A stretch of DNA of 64,000 nucleotides from Sphaerisporangium album (GCF_003323745.1 NZ_QOIL01000024.1:85661-149660), one strand, 5' to 3'. Counted from the stretch's first letter, positions 43,246 to 52,704 are shown. Notes: a model not told the origin generated them from the letters alone. Numbers and translations: made by a program.

Positions 43246-44859
43246 TCATGCCTCGTCCCCCCGGGAGATGGCGTCGGGGAGGCGGGTGACGAAGACGGCG
43301 CCGCAGTCGGCCCCGGACGCGCGGGTGAGGGTCAGTTCCCCGCAGTGGCGCAGGGTGAGCCGCCGGGCGAGGGCCAGGCCGACGCCGTGCGGCCGGGCGT
43401 CGTCGGCGGCGGTGGTGAAGTCCTGGTCGAAGAGCCGGTCGACGGCCTCGGCGGGGACGCCGTCGCCGCTGTCCACGACGACCATGTGCAGGACGCCCGC
43501 CTCGGCGACCAGCGACACCTCGACCCACGCGGGCCGCCGTGATCCGGCCTGCGCGGCGGCCGTGGCGTTGTCGACCAGGTTGCCGAGGATGGTGACGACG
43601 TCCAGCGGCGCGTTGAGCTGCGCGGGGACGAACGAGTCGGCGCTCAGCCGCAGATCGACCCCGCGTTCGGAGGCGACGGCGGTCTTGGCGGCGAGCAGCC
43701 CCCGGATGTACGGGTCGCGCAGCCGCCCGCCGTCGCCGTACTCGGTGGCGAGCGGGTCGTCGGCGAGTTCCCGCAGGTAGGCGATCGCCTCGTCCCGGTG
43801 CCCGAGGCTGAGCAGGCCCGACAGCGTGTGCAGGCGGTTGGTGTACTCGTGCGCCTGCGCCCGCAGCGCGTCCGAGAGCGCGCGGACGACGTCCAGCTCG
43901 CGGGCCATCGCGTCCAGGTCCGTGCGGTCGCGCAGGGTGAGCACGTGGCCGAGGTCCCGGTCGCCCCGGCGTACGGGGGCGGCGGTGACGACGAGCATGC
44001 GGTCCTCGGTGGCGACGAGGACGCCGCGCGCCTTGGCCCGCTCGGACAGCAGCGTGCGCAGACCGGTGGGCAGGCCGGCGTCGGCGGCCGGGGTCCCGAG
44101 GACGGGCCGGCCGCCGATCAGGCGCGCGGCCGCGTCGTTGCAGATGGTGACCCGCCCGGCGGGGTCTACGGCGAGGACGCCCTCGTCGATGCCGTGCAGG
44201 ACGGCCTCGCGCTCGCGGAGCAGGTCGGCGAGGTCGGTCGGTTCCAGTCCGAGGGTCTGGCGCTTGAGCCTGCGGGCGAGCCCGGCGGCGGCGACGACGC
44301 CGAGGGCCACCGCGAGCCCGGTGAACCCGGCGGCGGGGCGCATCAGGTCGCCGATGCGGTGGGACACCTCGCCGGCGGCGATTCCCACGCTGACCTGGCC
44401 GACCACGCGGCCGGTGGCGGTGAGCAGGGGGACCTTGCCCCGGGCGGACGGGCCGAGCGTCCCGGTCTCGAAGGTGACGATCTCGTGGCCGCCGAGGGCC
44501 TCGGGGTCGGTGCTGACCCGCTGCCCGAGCCGGTCGGCGTCGGGGTGCGAGTAGCGGATGCCGTGGTCGTCGGCGACGACGACGAACAGGACGCCCGCGC
44601 GCCGCCGGGCCGCCTCGGCGTGCCGCTGCACGGAGCCGGACCGGTCGTGGGCGGCGACGGCGCGCACGATGTCGGCGTCGGCGGCGACGGAGCGCGCGAC
44701 GGCGAGGGCGCGTTCCTCGTACTGCGTCTCCAGCTCCGCGTGGAGCAGGTAGGCGACCAGCGCGAAGCCGCATCCGAGGATGAGCAGGAGCACGGCGACC
44801 TGGACGAGCAGGGCCTGTGTCGCGAAGCGCAGCGGGGGCCGCCGCCCAGGCCAGGACAT
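43246..44859 (-). CDS. CitA/DcuS-family sensor histidine kinase
   Basis: 537 residues. TM1 about 13-38, an extracytoplasmic single Cache/PAS-like domain of about 130 residues (SVAADADIVRAVAAHD, GIRYSHPDADRLG), TM2 about 175-195, a cytoplasmic PAS (REAVLHGIDEGVLAVDPAGRVTICNDAA), then the SPOB-type H box LRAQAHEYTNRLHTLSGLL and HATPase_c (NLVDNATAAA, DSGDGVP, HGVGLALARRL). Direct sensing of an external small carboxylate or similar ligand is expected from family knowledge. ATG 44859 gives the canonical N-terminus MSWPGRRPPLRFATQ. Divergent from the ABC transporter operon. Confidence 0.92.
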   Translation of the reverse strand: MSWPGRRPPLRFATQALLVQVAVLLLILGCGFALVAYLLHAELETQYEERALAVARSVAADADIVRAVAAHDRSGSVQRHAEAARRRAGVLFVVVADDHGIRYSHPDADRLGQRVSTDPEALGGHEIVTFETGTLGPSARGKVPLLTATGRVVGQVSVGIAAGEVSHRIGDLMRPAAGFTGLAVALGVVAAAGLARRLKRQTLGLEPTDLADLLREREAVLHGIDEGVLAVDPAGRVTICNDAAARLIGGRPVLGTPAADAGLPTGLRTLLSERAKARGVLVATEDRMLVVTAAPVRRGDRDLGHVLTLRDRTDLDAMARELDVVRALSDALRAQAHEYTNRLHTLSGLLSLGHRDEAIAYLRELADDPLATEYGDGGRLRDPYIRGLLAAKTAVASERGVDLRLSADSFVPAQLNAPLDVVTILGNLVDNATAAAQAGSRRPAWVEVSLVAEAGVLHMVVVDSGDGVPAEAVDRLFDQDFTTAADDARPHGVGLALARRLTLRHCGELTLTRASGADCGAVFVTRLPDAISRGDEA

Positions 44860-45075
44860 GGGAGCACGATACCTCCGCGTGCCCCGTGCGAGCCCGCGCG
44901 CAAAAAGAGCAAAACGCGAAATACGCGCATTGCTCACACAACCGGCACAAGGCTGGTGAGGCCTGTCACACCGGCCTACGGTCCCGGGAAACGAATCCCC
45001 CGTGCCCCTCATGACTACCAGGCCGATGTTTCCTCCGCGTGTCAGGAGCCGGACCTCGTCCGGAAGGAGCCGAAA
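44860..45075. promoter_or_regulatory. Divergent control region of the sensor kinase and ABC importer
   Basis: 216 bp. The half near the kinase gene is A-rich (GCGCAAAAAGAGCAAAACGCGAAATACGCGCATTG, about 44894-44930), which is notable in this G+C-rich DNA and is a likely site for the CitB-type regulator, whose relatives bind A/T-rich elements. AAGGAG at 45064-45069 serves the TTG start of the ATPase gene. Confidence 0.5.
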
Positions 45076-45918
45076 TTGACCACCCCCAGCGCCCCCGCCG
45101 CCGTACCCCGGACGGGGGGCGACGCCATCGAGCTGCGCGGCGTCACCAAGCGCTTCCCGACCCGCGACGGCCGCGACTACACCGCCGCCAGGAACATGAC
45201 CCTGAGCGTCCGCCAGGGCGAGTTCGTCAGCGTGGTCGGGCCCACGGGCTGCGGGAAGTCCACGAGCCTGTCGATGATCTCCGGCCTCGCGCCCGCCAGC
45301 GACGGCCAGGTGCTCGTCCAGGGCAGGCCCGTGACCGGCATCCCCGACGGCCTCGGCTACATGTTCCAGCAGGACGCCGTGCTGCCCTGGCGTACCGTGC
45401 TCGACAACGTCGCCGCCGGCCCCCGCTACCGTGGCGCCTCCAGGACCGAGGCCCGCGACCGCGCCCGTGACTGGGTGGCCAAGGTCGGGCTCGCCGGGTT
45501 CGAGCGGTACTACCCCCACCAGCTCTCCGGCGGCATGCGCAAGCGGGTCGCGCTGGCCCAGACCCTGATCAACGAGCCGTCGATCCTGCTCATGGACGAG
45601 CCGTTCAGCGCGCTGGACGTCCAGACCCGCGAGCACATGCAGGACCTGCTGCTCGACCTGTGGTCGGGCACCAGCGCCGCCGTGGTCTTCGTGACCCACG
45701 ACCTGACCGAGGCCATCGCGCTGGCCGACACGGTGGTCGTCATGACCGCCGCCCCCGCCACCACCAAGAACGTCATCCCGGTACGGCTCGAACGGCCGCG
45801 CCGCGTGGAGGAGATCCGGCTGGAGGAGTCCTTCCTGGAGGTCTACCGCGAGGTCTGGGACTCGCTGCGCGAAGAGGTCGAGATCACCCGCGCCCGGGGA
45901 GCCGGCCGTGTCGCCTGA
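45076..45918 (+). CDS. ABC transporter ATP-binding protein, nitrate/sulfonate/taurine type
   Basis: 280 residues. Walker A GPTGCGKST, Q-loop MFQQDAVLPWRTV, signature LSGGMRKRVALAQ, Walker B ILLMDEPFSALD, H-loop VTHD. The MFQQ..LLPW and DLTEAIALADTVVVM stretches are typical of the SsuB/TauB/NrtD group. TTG start 6 bp after AAGGAG. First gene of a three-gene importer (ATPase, permease, binding protein); overlaps the permease by 11 bp. Confidence 0.93.
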   Translation: MTTPSAPAAVPRTGGDAIELRGVTKRFPTRDGRDYTAARNMTLSVRQGEFVSVVGPTGCGKSTSLSMISGLAPASDGQVLVQGRPVTGIPDGLGYMFQQDAVLPWRTVLDNVAAGPRYRGASRTEARDRARDWVAKVGLAGFERYYPHQLSGGMRKRVALAQTLINEPSILLMDEPFSALDVQTREHMQDLLLDLWSGTSAAVVFVTHDLTEAIALADTVVVMTAAPATTKNVIPVRLERPRRVEEIRLEESFLEVYREVWDSLREEVEITRARGAGRVA

Positions 45919-46837
45919 GCCCGCACCCATGACGAAGGACGCCGTACGCGGCGCGAAGGAGGAGCACGCCGTGCCCGCCCAGGTCGAGACCCCCGCCACC
46001 GAGGCGCGTCCCGTCGCGGACGACTCCGCGCGCCCCCGCCGCCGCGCCCTGCGCGCCCCGAAGATCACCGCGACGCGCGTGCTGCTGGTCGTGCTCTGGC
46101 TCGGAAGCTGGGAGCTGTCGGCGAGCACGTTCCTCGACCCGTTCTACTACTCCAAGCCGAGCGCCATCTGGGGACGCATCGTCGACTGGTTCACCACCGG
46201 CACGGCGTTCGGCACGATCTGGGAGCAGATCGCCGTCACCCTGGAGGAGGCGGTCGCCGGGTTCGTGATCGGCTCGCTGGCCGGCGTCGTCCTCGGCGTC
46301 CTGCTCGGCCGGGGACGGTTCCTGGCCGAGGTGTGCGCGCCGTTCATCAAGGCGGCGAACGCGATCCCGCGCATCGTCCTGGCGTCGCTGTTCGTGATCT
46401 GGTTCGGGCTCGGCATGTCCTCCAAGGTCGCCACCGCCGTCGTCCTCGTCTTCTTCGCGGTCTTCTTCAACGCCTTCCAGGGCGCGCGCGAGGTCGACAA
46501 GACGCTGATCGACAACGCGCGCATCCTGGGCGCCGGGCCGCGCCAGATCCTGACGACGATCGTGCTGCCCAGCGCCACGTCGTGGATCCTCGCCAGCCTC
46601 CACGTCGCCTTCGGCTTCGCGCTGATCGGCGCGATCGTCGGCGAGTACACCGGCGCGGACAAGGGCCTCGGCCTGCTCATCAACCACGCTCAGGGGACTT
46701 TCGACTCGGCCGGGATCTACGCCGGAATGATCATCATCACGGTCATGGCGCTGCTCGCCGAATGGCTGCTCACCCTCCTCGAACGCCGGCTCCTCGCCTG
46801 GCGCCCGCCGTCCGCCGCCACCGAAGCAAGAATCTGA
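45908..46837 (+). CDS. ABC transporter permease, SsuC/TauC type
   Basis: 309 residues, GTG start inside the end of the ATPase gene. The first 55 residues are hydrophilic; about six membrane helices follow. The EAA loop (GAREVDKTLIDNARILGAGPRQILTTIVLP) is intact and contacts the ATPase. IWFGLGMSSKV and IVGEYTGADKGLGLLI are typical of the sulfonate/nitrate/pyrimidine-precursor permeases. An ATG eight codons in is an alternative start. Confidence 0.93.
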   Translation: MSPEPAPMTKDAVRGAKEEHAVPAQVETPATEARPVADDSARPRRRALRAPKITATRVLLVVLWLGSWELSASTFLDPFYYSKPSAIWGRIVDWFTTGTAFGTIWEQIAVTLEEAVAGFVIGSLAGVVLGVLLGRGRFLAEVCAPFIKAANAIPRIVLASLFVIWFGLGMSSKVATAVVLVFFAVFFNAFQGAREVDKTLIDNARILGAGPRQILTTIVLPSATSWILASLHVAFGFALIGAIVGEYTGADKGLGLLINHAQGTFDSAGIYAGMIIITVMALLAEWLLTLLERRLLAWRPPSAATEARI

Positions 46838-46854
46838 TCGGAGCAAGACCCGCC

Positions 46855-47901
46855 ATGAACCCCACCTCCCGCCTCGTGGTCACCGCCGTCGCCGGCCTGG
46901 CGATGGTCGCCGCCGCAACCGGCTGCCGTGACTCCCGCACCGCCACCGCCGCCGAAGGCGGCAAGGCCCCCCAGGTAAAGATCATGATCGGCGGCATCGA
47001 CAAGGTCATCTACCTGCCGCCCAAGCTGACCGAGCAGCTCGGCCACTTCAAGCAGGAGGGCCTGGACGTCCAGCTGCTCACCGAGCCCTCGGGCGCGCAG
47101 GCCGAGAACGTCCTCATCAGCGGCGATGTCCAGGGCGTCGTCGGCTTCTACGACCACACGATCGACCTGCAGACCAAGGGCAAGTGCATCCAGAGCGTCG
47201 TGCAGTTCGCCGACGTGCCGGGAGAGGTCGAGGTCGTCTCGACCGCGCAGGCCGACAAGATCAAGTCGCCCGCCGACTTCACGGGCAAGCGGCTCGGCAT
47301 CACCAGCCCCGGCTCCTCGACCGACTTCCTCACCCAGGCGCTCGCCGTCAGGGCGGGCCTGAAGACCGAGGACATCACCCGCGTCAAGGCGGGCGCCGGT
47401 CCCACGTTCATCGCCGCCATGGACAACGGCGGCATCGACGCGGGCATGACCACCGACCCCACCGCCGCGAAGCTCACCTCGTCGGGCAAGGGCAAGGTCA
47501 TCATCGACATGCGCACCGAGGAGGGCACCCGGGCGGCGCTCGGTGGCCTCTACCCGGCCAGCTCGCTCTACATGGACTGCGCCTGGGTGCAGGCCAACAA
47601 GCCGACCGTGCAGAAGCTCGCCAACGCCCTGGTGAAGACGCTTAAGTTCATCAACGAGCACTCCGCCGAGGAGATCGCCGCCAAGATGCCCGCCGAGTAC
47701 GCCGGCGGCGACCCCGCGCTGTACGCCAAGTCGATCAACGACACCAAGAGCATCTTCCGCCCCGACGGCCTGATGGACGAGGAGGGCGCCAAGAACGTCC
47801 TGGAGGTGCTCAGCTCGTTCTCGCCGAACGTCCAGGGCAAGAAGGACAGCATCGACCTGTCCAAGACCTACACCACCGAGTTCGTCAAGGCCGCCAAGTA
47901 G
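46855..47901 (+). CDS. ABC transporter substrate-binding lipoprotein, NMT1/SsuA-like
   Basis: 348 residues. Signal peptide with lipobox AATGC (Cys about 24). NMT1/SsuA-like periplasmic-binding fold: VIYLPPKLTEQLGHFKQEGLDVQLL, SGAQAENVLISGDVQGVVGFYDHTIDL, SPADFTGKRLGITSPGSSTDFLTQ, DAGMTTDP. The ligand cannot be read from sequence; relatives bind aliphatic sulfonates, nitrate, taurine, thiamine precursors or aromatic acids. Control by a CitA/CitB-type system suggests a carboxylate or aromatic acid rather than nitrate. The following 200 bp up to the next gene hold no gene. Confidence 0.92.
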   Translation: MNPTSRLVVTAVAGLAMVAAATGCRDSRTATAAEGGKAPQVKIMIGGIDKVIYLPPKLTEQLGHFKQEGLDVQLLTEPSGAQAENVLISGDVQGVVGFYDHTIDLQTKGKCIQSVVQFADVPGEVEVVSTAQADKIKSPADFTGKRLGITSPGSSTDFLTQALAVRAGLKTEDITRVKAGAGPTFIAAMDNGGIDAGMTTDPTAAKLTSSGKGKVIIDMRTEEGTRAALGGLYPASSLYMDCAWVQANKPTVQKLANALVKTLKFINEHSAEEIAAKMPAEYAGGDPALYAKSINDTKSIFRPDGLMDEEGAKNVLEVLSSFSPNVQGKKDSIDLSKTYTTEFVKAAK

Positions 47902-48106
47902 CCCCCCGAAACGGCCGGGAAGCAGGAGAAACCCCGCTCGTGGCCGGGATCACGGAGGGTTCCGGTGTATCTCCGACGAAACCCGGCATGGGGTTTACTG
48001 CGGCATTGACTACGACATTCCGTTAATATCCGAAATGTGCCCGCAATGTGGAGGCCAGGCTCCGCCCGCGTGGCACCATCACCCACCCCCCACCTGAAGG
48101 CGAATC

Positions 48107-49927
48107 GTGGATAACCGCCGCAAACCCCTGCTGAGAGTGATCCTCGCCCTCTCCCTCCTGTCGACCGCCCTGGGATGGTCGGCCATGTCCCCGGCGTTCG
48201 GTGCGCAGGCACTCGCCGCCCCGACCGTGAAGAACAAGGTCTACGCCGGCTACCAGGGGTGGTTCAACGCCCCCGGTGACGGCTCGCCGCTCAACTCCTG
48301 GCGGCACTGGGCCGGCTCGCAGCCCGCGCCCGGCCGCCAGACCTTCGAGCTGTACCCCGACATGAGCAAGTACGCGGCCTCCGAGAGGTTCCAGACCGGG
48401 TACGCCGCGCTCGGCAACGGCCAGCCCGCGACGCTGTTCTCCTCCTACCCGACGGCCGTCGTCGACCAGCACTTCCGGTGGATGAGCGAGTACGGCATCG
48501 ACGGGGCCGCGCTCCAGCGGTTCGGCACCGACATCGCCTCCCCGACCTCGGCCGGCGCCCAGGTCCGCAACTCGGTCACGACCAAGGTGAGGGACGCCGC
48601 CGTGAAGTACGGCCGCGGCTTCTACGTCGAGTACGACATCAGTGGCCTCACCGACGCCAACGTGGAGCAGGTCCTCACGACCGACTGGACCAACGTCATC
48701 ACCGGGCAGCTCCACCTCACCGACTCCCCGGCGTACGCGCGGGAGGGCGGCAAGCCCGTCGTCGAGATCTGGGGCTTCGGCTTCTCCGACCGGCCCGGCA
48801 CGGCCGCGCAGGCCCAGCGGGTGGTCCAGTGGTTCAAGAACCAGGGGCTGTACGTCATCGGCGGGGTGCCGCGCGGCTGGCGCACGGACGCCAACGCCAA
48901 GCCCGGCTTCGGCCAGGTCTACCGCACGTTCGACATGATCTCGCCGTGGATGGTGGGCAACGTCGGTGACATCTCCGGCCAGCTCACCGCCGACCGGGAC
49001 GCGCTGAACGCGACCGGCCAGGGGTACCAGCCGGTGATCTACCCGGGCTTCGCCTGGTCCAACTGGAACGGCGGCACCCGCAACCAGATCCCGCGCCGCG
49101 GGGGCGACTACTTCTGGGAGCAGGCCGCCAGCGTGCGCAGGGCCGGTGTCCCGCAGGCGTTCATCGCCATGTTCGACGAGTACGACGAGGGCACGGCGAT
49201 CCTGCCGGCCGCCGAGGACTCCTCGATGATCCCGACCAACCAGTACTTCCTGACCACCAGCGCCGACGGCAGGTACGTCTCGTCCGACTTCTACCTCCGG
49301 CTCGCCGGCCGGATCACCCGCATGATCACGGGTCTTGACCCGCTGGTCACCCAGGTGCCCATCCCGCTGGCGCCCGGCCCGGTCTTCCTGCGCACCAGCG
49401 TCGAGCGGGAGACCGACGCCCAGCCGACCTGGACCAACACCGCCGGACCCGGCGGCACGCAGAACGTCGCCGGCCCCGGCGGCAGCGGGACTCCGACCTT
49501 CACCGTCGCGATCAACGAGGACAACCAGCTCGGCGTGTCCGCCCTGCGGTTCCAGGGCAGCGCGACCGCGACCGCCCACTCCCACGCGTACTACCAGGCG
49601 TTCGACGTCAACATCCCGGTGACGGCGGCGACGAAGTTGTCCTACTCCTTCCTGCCGAAGGACGAGGGGGGCCGCAGCGTGGCGGTCGACTTCGTGATGA
49701 CCGACGGCAGCACGCTCCGGGACAGCGCCGCGACCACGACGACCGGCGTCGACATGCACCCCGGCGCGCCCAAGGGCCAGGTCGGCACGTGGACCAGGAT
49801 CCAGAGCGACTTCGGGCCCGCGCTGAACGGCAAGACGATCGACAAGATCCTCGTCGGCTACGACCGCAGCGGCGCGGGCGGTAGTTTCAACGCCTACCTC
49901 GACGACATCACGATCACCAACTCCTGA
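48107..49927 (+). CDS. Secreted GH71/99-like glycoside hydrolase with C-terminal beta-sandwich
   Basis: 606 residues. Signal peptide to about 38 (ALA). Residues 42-400 match the GH71/99-like proteins: KVYAGYQGWFNAPGDG, SWRHWAGSQPAPG, FRWMSEYGIDGAALQRF, FYVEYDISG, GKPVVEIWGFGFSD, PGFAWSNWN, AFIAMFDEYDEGTAI. GH71 enzymes are alpha-1,3-glucanases and GH99 are endo-mannosidases/mannanases; the exact activity is open. The last 170 residues form a carbohydrate-binding-like beta-sandwich. GTG start at 48107. Followed by a strong hairpin and by remnants of a GH87-type gene, so alpha-1,3-glucan is a likely common substrate. Confidence 0.85.
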   Translation: MDNRRKPLLRVILALSLLSTALGWSAMSPAFGAQALAAPTVKNKVYAGYQGWFNAPGDGSPLNSWRHWAGSQPAPGRQTFELYPDMSKYAASERFQTGYAALGNGQPATLFSSYPTAVVDQHFRWMSEYGIDGAALQRFGTDIASPTSAGAQVRNSVTTKVRDAAVKYGRGFYVEYDISGLTDANVEQVLTTDWTNVITGQLHLTDSPAYAREGGKPVVEIWGFGFSDRPGTAAQAQRVVQWFKNQGLYVIGGVPRGWRTDANAKPGFGQVYRTFDMISPWMVGNVGDISGQLTADRDALNATGQGYQPVIYPGFAWSNWNGGTRNQIPRRGGDYFWEQAASVRRAGVPQAFIAMFDEYDEGTAILPAAEDSSMIPTNQYFLTTSADGRYVSSDFYLRLAGRITRMITGLDPLVTQVPIPLAPGPVFLRTSVERETDAQPTWTNTAGPGGTQNVAGPGGSGTPTFTVAINEDNQLGVSALRFQGSATATAHSHAYYQAFDVNIPVTAATKLSYSFLPKDEGGRSVAVDFVMTDGSTLRDSAATTTTGVDMHPGAPKGQVGTWTRIQSDFGPALNGKTIDKILVGYDRSGAGGSFNAYLDDITITNS

Positions 49928-49962
49928 CCGCGCCGCCGGACCTCGGCGCGCCCCGCACGTCC

Positions 49963-49996
49963 GTGACGTCGGTCACACGTCCGTGACCGACGTCAC
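49963..49996 (+). terminator. Hairpin terminator after the GH71/99-like gene
   Basis: GTGACGTCGGTCAC-acgtcc-GTGACCGACGTCAC: perfect 14-bp stem with 6-nt loop, 36 bp after the stop. Further outward GGCGCGCC is repeated on both sides. Confidence 0.85.
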
Positions 49997-50065
49997 GTCC
50001 GGCGGGGGCGCGCCACTCTCGGGACGCGCGCCGAACGTCCTTGCCCGGCTCCCCGGCCAGGGAGG

Positions 50066-50943
50066 CTACCCCGGTTCGGCGCACGCGGGCAGCACCGTCG
50101 CGCTGCCGCGCGCTCCGGTCATGGCCAGGATGCCGGCACCGTTGTTGGACTTGTCGATCTTCACCTTGGTGATCGCGACCCCGGGGATGTTCCCGCTCTT
50201 GAACTGGATGCCGTCGTAGGTCGAGTCGTAGATGTCGGTGTCGCGGATCGTGACGCCGGTGATGTCCCTGCTCGCCGCGAACAGCGTGATGGCGCCGAAC
50301 TTCTGCTGCTCGCCCCAGAAGACGCCGCCGGCGCGGTACAGGGCGTTGTTGGCGATCAACGTGGTCCCCGAGAAGGGCAGGGGGCTGTGGTCGGTCGCCA
50401 GCATGATGCCCGGGTAGTTCATGGTGTCGTAGATCAGGTTGTTCTCGATCGAGTTGTCGTAGCCGCCGTAGATCGCGATGCCGTTCGCTCGCCAGGGCAA
50501 CTGGATGGTGTTGTTGACGAAGTGGTTGTCGTGCGTGTTGTCGACGACCTGGTCCTTCACGGCCTGGTTGGCCCAGATCGCCAGGGCGTCGTCGCCGGTG
50601 GTGCGGAACGAGGAGTTGAACACCCGCGAGTTGCGCGCGCCGTTGGTCAGGTTGATGCCGTCGGCGTAGGTGTTGCGGATGCGCATGCCGCTGAACTGCA
50701 GCCCGTCGGCAGGACCCCACAGGGCGGGGATGTTGTCGTAGTCGCGGCCGACCCAGACGCCCACGTTGGCGTGCTCGATCCACACATTGCTGATCTTGGT
50801 GTTCAGGCCGAACCGGCCGTTCAGGCCGACGCCGCCCTCCTTGTTGCCGTCACCGCCGCGGATCCGGCCCGAGCCGAAGATGGCGATGTCGGAGATCTGG
50901 GTGTTGCCGTCGATGTCGAAACGGGGGCGGCGCCGGCCCGGCT
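50066..50943 (-). pseudogene. 5'-truncated GH87-type alpha-1,3-glucanase gene, copy of the gene at 61301
   Basis: The frame encodes about 285 residues of the parallel beta-helix of the intact-looking gene at the right edge, from FDIDGNTQISDIAIFGSG to DKSNNGAGILAM, then ends in an unrelated tail (ATVLPACAEPG). It lacks start codon, signal peptide, CARDB and carbohydrate-binding domains; upstream it breaks at about 50921 into noncoding sequence next to a methyltransferase gene. About 715 bp (50206-50920) match 61501-62215 with only six differences that I count by eye, whereas the 3' 120 bp are only about 80% similar. This uneven pattern suggests gene conversion or a recent duplication over an older remnant. 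Confidence 0.85.
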
Positions 50944-50955
50944 CCAGGCTTGTCG

Positions 50956-51795
50956 TCAGTCGCGCTTGTGCGCGGTGAGGAGGAGGTATTCCCACTCCAT
51001 CACCGCCTTCTCCTCGCCCTGTAGATGGCCGCGAGCCAGTTCGGTGAGGGCGTGGTCCAGGGCGGCGACGCGGTCGGGATCTCCTGCTATTCCTCGGTAG
51101 ACGGCGACGGTCGGGCCGTAGTTGGCCTTGAAGTAGTCGACGAACGCGCCGGGGGACCCGAACCGGTCGATCGTGACCGTCTGCCGACGCACGGTGACAT
51201 CGGTGACCGCCTCGCCGAGCAGCGCACGGACGTGATCCTCGCTGCCCCACAGCGGCGGGGGTTGCGCGCCGGGCGGAGGCGGGGGCGCGTACGGTTTCAT
51301 CGCCTTGAACATCTGACCGATGAATCCCTCCGGCGTCCAGTTGAGGAGGCCGATCGTGCCGCCCGGGCGGCAGACCCGGATCAGCTCGTCGGCGGCGGCC
51401 TGGTGGTGGGGAGCGAACATGACCCCGACACAGGAAAGGACCGTGTCGAACTCGCCGTCGGCGTACGGCAGGGCCTCCGCGTCGCCCTGCCGCCACTCGA
51501 CCTCCGCGCCGCGCCGCGCGGCCAGGACCCGTCCGGCCTCCAGCAGTTCCGGGGTCAGGTCACTGGCCACCACACTGGCCCCTGCCAGCGCCGCCGGAAT
51601 GGCGGCGTTCCCGGACCCGGCGGCCACGTCCAGCACCCGGTGCCCGCGTCCCACCCCGCAGGCATCGACCAGGACCGCGCCCAGATCAGGGATGATCTCG
51701 GCGGCGACGGCGGGATAGTCGCCCAGCGCCCACATGTCGCGATGCCTGGCCTTCAGGGCGCGGTCGGCCTCTAGCGGGTCGCTCTCCACGGTCAT
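50956..51795 (-). CDS. Class I SAM-dependent methyltransferase (UbiE-like)
   Basis: 279 residues. Motif I VLDVAAGSGNAAI at about 53-65, ASDLTPELLEAG, DAEALPYADGEFDTVLSCVGVMF, RVCRPGGTIGLLNWTPEGFIGQMF. The pattern is that of Methyltransf_11/UbiE-like small-molecule methylases. The C-terminal part has a cyclopropane-synthase-like FKANYGPTVAVYRG helix region seen in many uncharacterised actinobacterial members. ATG 51795. Divergent from an HxlR regulator with about 150 bp between, probably its target. Confidence 0.88.
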   Translation of the reverse strand: MTVESDPLEADRALKARHRDMWALGDYPAVAAEIIPDLGAVLVDACGVGRGHRVLDVAAGSGNAAIPAALAGASVVASDLTPELLEAGRVLAARRGAEVEWRQGDAEALPYADGEFDTVLSCVGVMFAPHHQAAADELIRVCRPGGTIGLLNWTPEGFIGQMFKAMKPYAPPPPPGAQPPPLWGSEDHVRALLGEAVTDVTVRRQTVTIDRFGSPGAFVDYFKANYGPTVAVYRGIAGDPDRVAALDHALTELARGHLQGEEKAVMEWEYLLLTAHKRD

Positions 51796-51947
51796 CGTTC
51801 TTCTCCCTCATCGTGATCTGCGTCGGACTGGAATCGACGGTAAGGAAGCACGGATTCGTCATCTAGTACACGATCTGTACCGGCAGCCGGCCGAGGCCCG
51901 CTCTGCCGCCACTGGCGTTCATGGCGGCTGAATCTAGACTTCGGGGC

Positions 51948-52625
51948 ATGGGCTCCTCGTATCACCAGTTCTGCCCGGTCGCCAAGGCCGTCGAACTGCT
52001 CGACGAACGCTGGACGCTGCTCGTCATCCGGGAACTCGTGTGCGGCACGGAGCGTTTCAACGAGCTGCGTCGCGGTCTGCCGCGTATGTCACCCACGCTG
52101 CTGTCCCGGCGGCTGCACCAGCTCACCGCCGCCGGCATCGTGGAGAGGCACGTCAAGGACAACGATGTGCGCTACGTCCTGACCCAGGCCGGCCACGAAC
52201 TGCGACCAGTGGTCGAGGCGCTCGCCGCCTGGGGCATCCGCTGGATCGGAGAGCTGGGCGACGAGGACCTGGACCCGAAGCTGCTGCTGTGGGACATGCA
52301 CCGCAACGTCGACCAGACCGCCGTCCCGGACGGGCGGACGGTGATCGAGTTCCAGTTCCCGGACGTGCCGCCCAGCAGTCGCCGCTGGTGGATCGTGATC
52401 ACACGTGACGAGGTGGACGTCTGCGACACCGACCCTGGCCACGCCGTCGCCGTCACGGTGATCGCCGGTGTGCGCAGCATGGTCGAGGTCTGGCGCGGCG
52501 ACCTGAGCTGGTCGGACGCGCTGCGTGCCCAGGCGGTCGAGGTGCGGGGTCCCGAAGCGTTACGCCGCGCCGTGCCCGGGTGGTTCACACTTCCCGCATG
52601 GGCCGCCGTGTCCCGGCCCGCCTAG
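51948..52625 (+). CDS. HxlR-family transcriptional regulator
   Basis: 225 residues: winged HTH of the HxlR family at 1-110 (QFCPVAKAVELLDERWTLLVIRELVCGTERFNELRRGLPRMSPTLLSRRLHQL) with the typical Cys8, followed by a C-terminal SCP2-like domain of about 110 residues (TVIEFQFPDVPPSSRRWWIVI..., VRSMVEVWRGDLSW). This longer HxlR-SCP2 form is common in actinobacteria. ATG 51948 chosen (MGSSYHQF), 27 bp inside a longer open frame. Divergent from the methyltransferase gene. Confidence 0.9.
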   Translation: MGSSYHQFCPVAKAVELLDERWTLLVIRELVCGTERFNELRRGLPRMSPTLLSRRLHQLTAAGIVERHVKDNDVRYVLTQAGHELRPVVEALAAWGIRWIGELGDEDLDPKLLLWDMHRNVDQTAVPDGRTVIEFQFPDVPPSSRRWWIVITRDEVDVCDTDPGHAVAVTVIAGVRSMVEVWRGDLSWSDALRAQAVEVRGPEALRRAVPGWFTLPAWAAVSRPA

Positions 52626-52704
52626 CACCCCCACCCGGCGCGGCGGGGGTGCGGAGGCCGGTCCGGGGACGGCGGCCGGGCTCAGGGGCGGCCGGGGCGC
52701 CGGG

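Noticed and set aside
43246..46128. Extension of the CitA-type kinase frame to 960 codons
   Set aside because: The added part lies antisense to the ABC ATPase gene; ATG 44859 gives the canonical kinase N-terminus.
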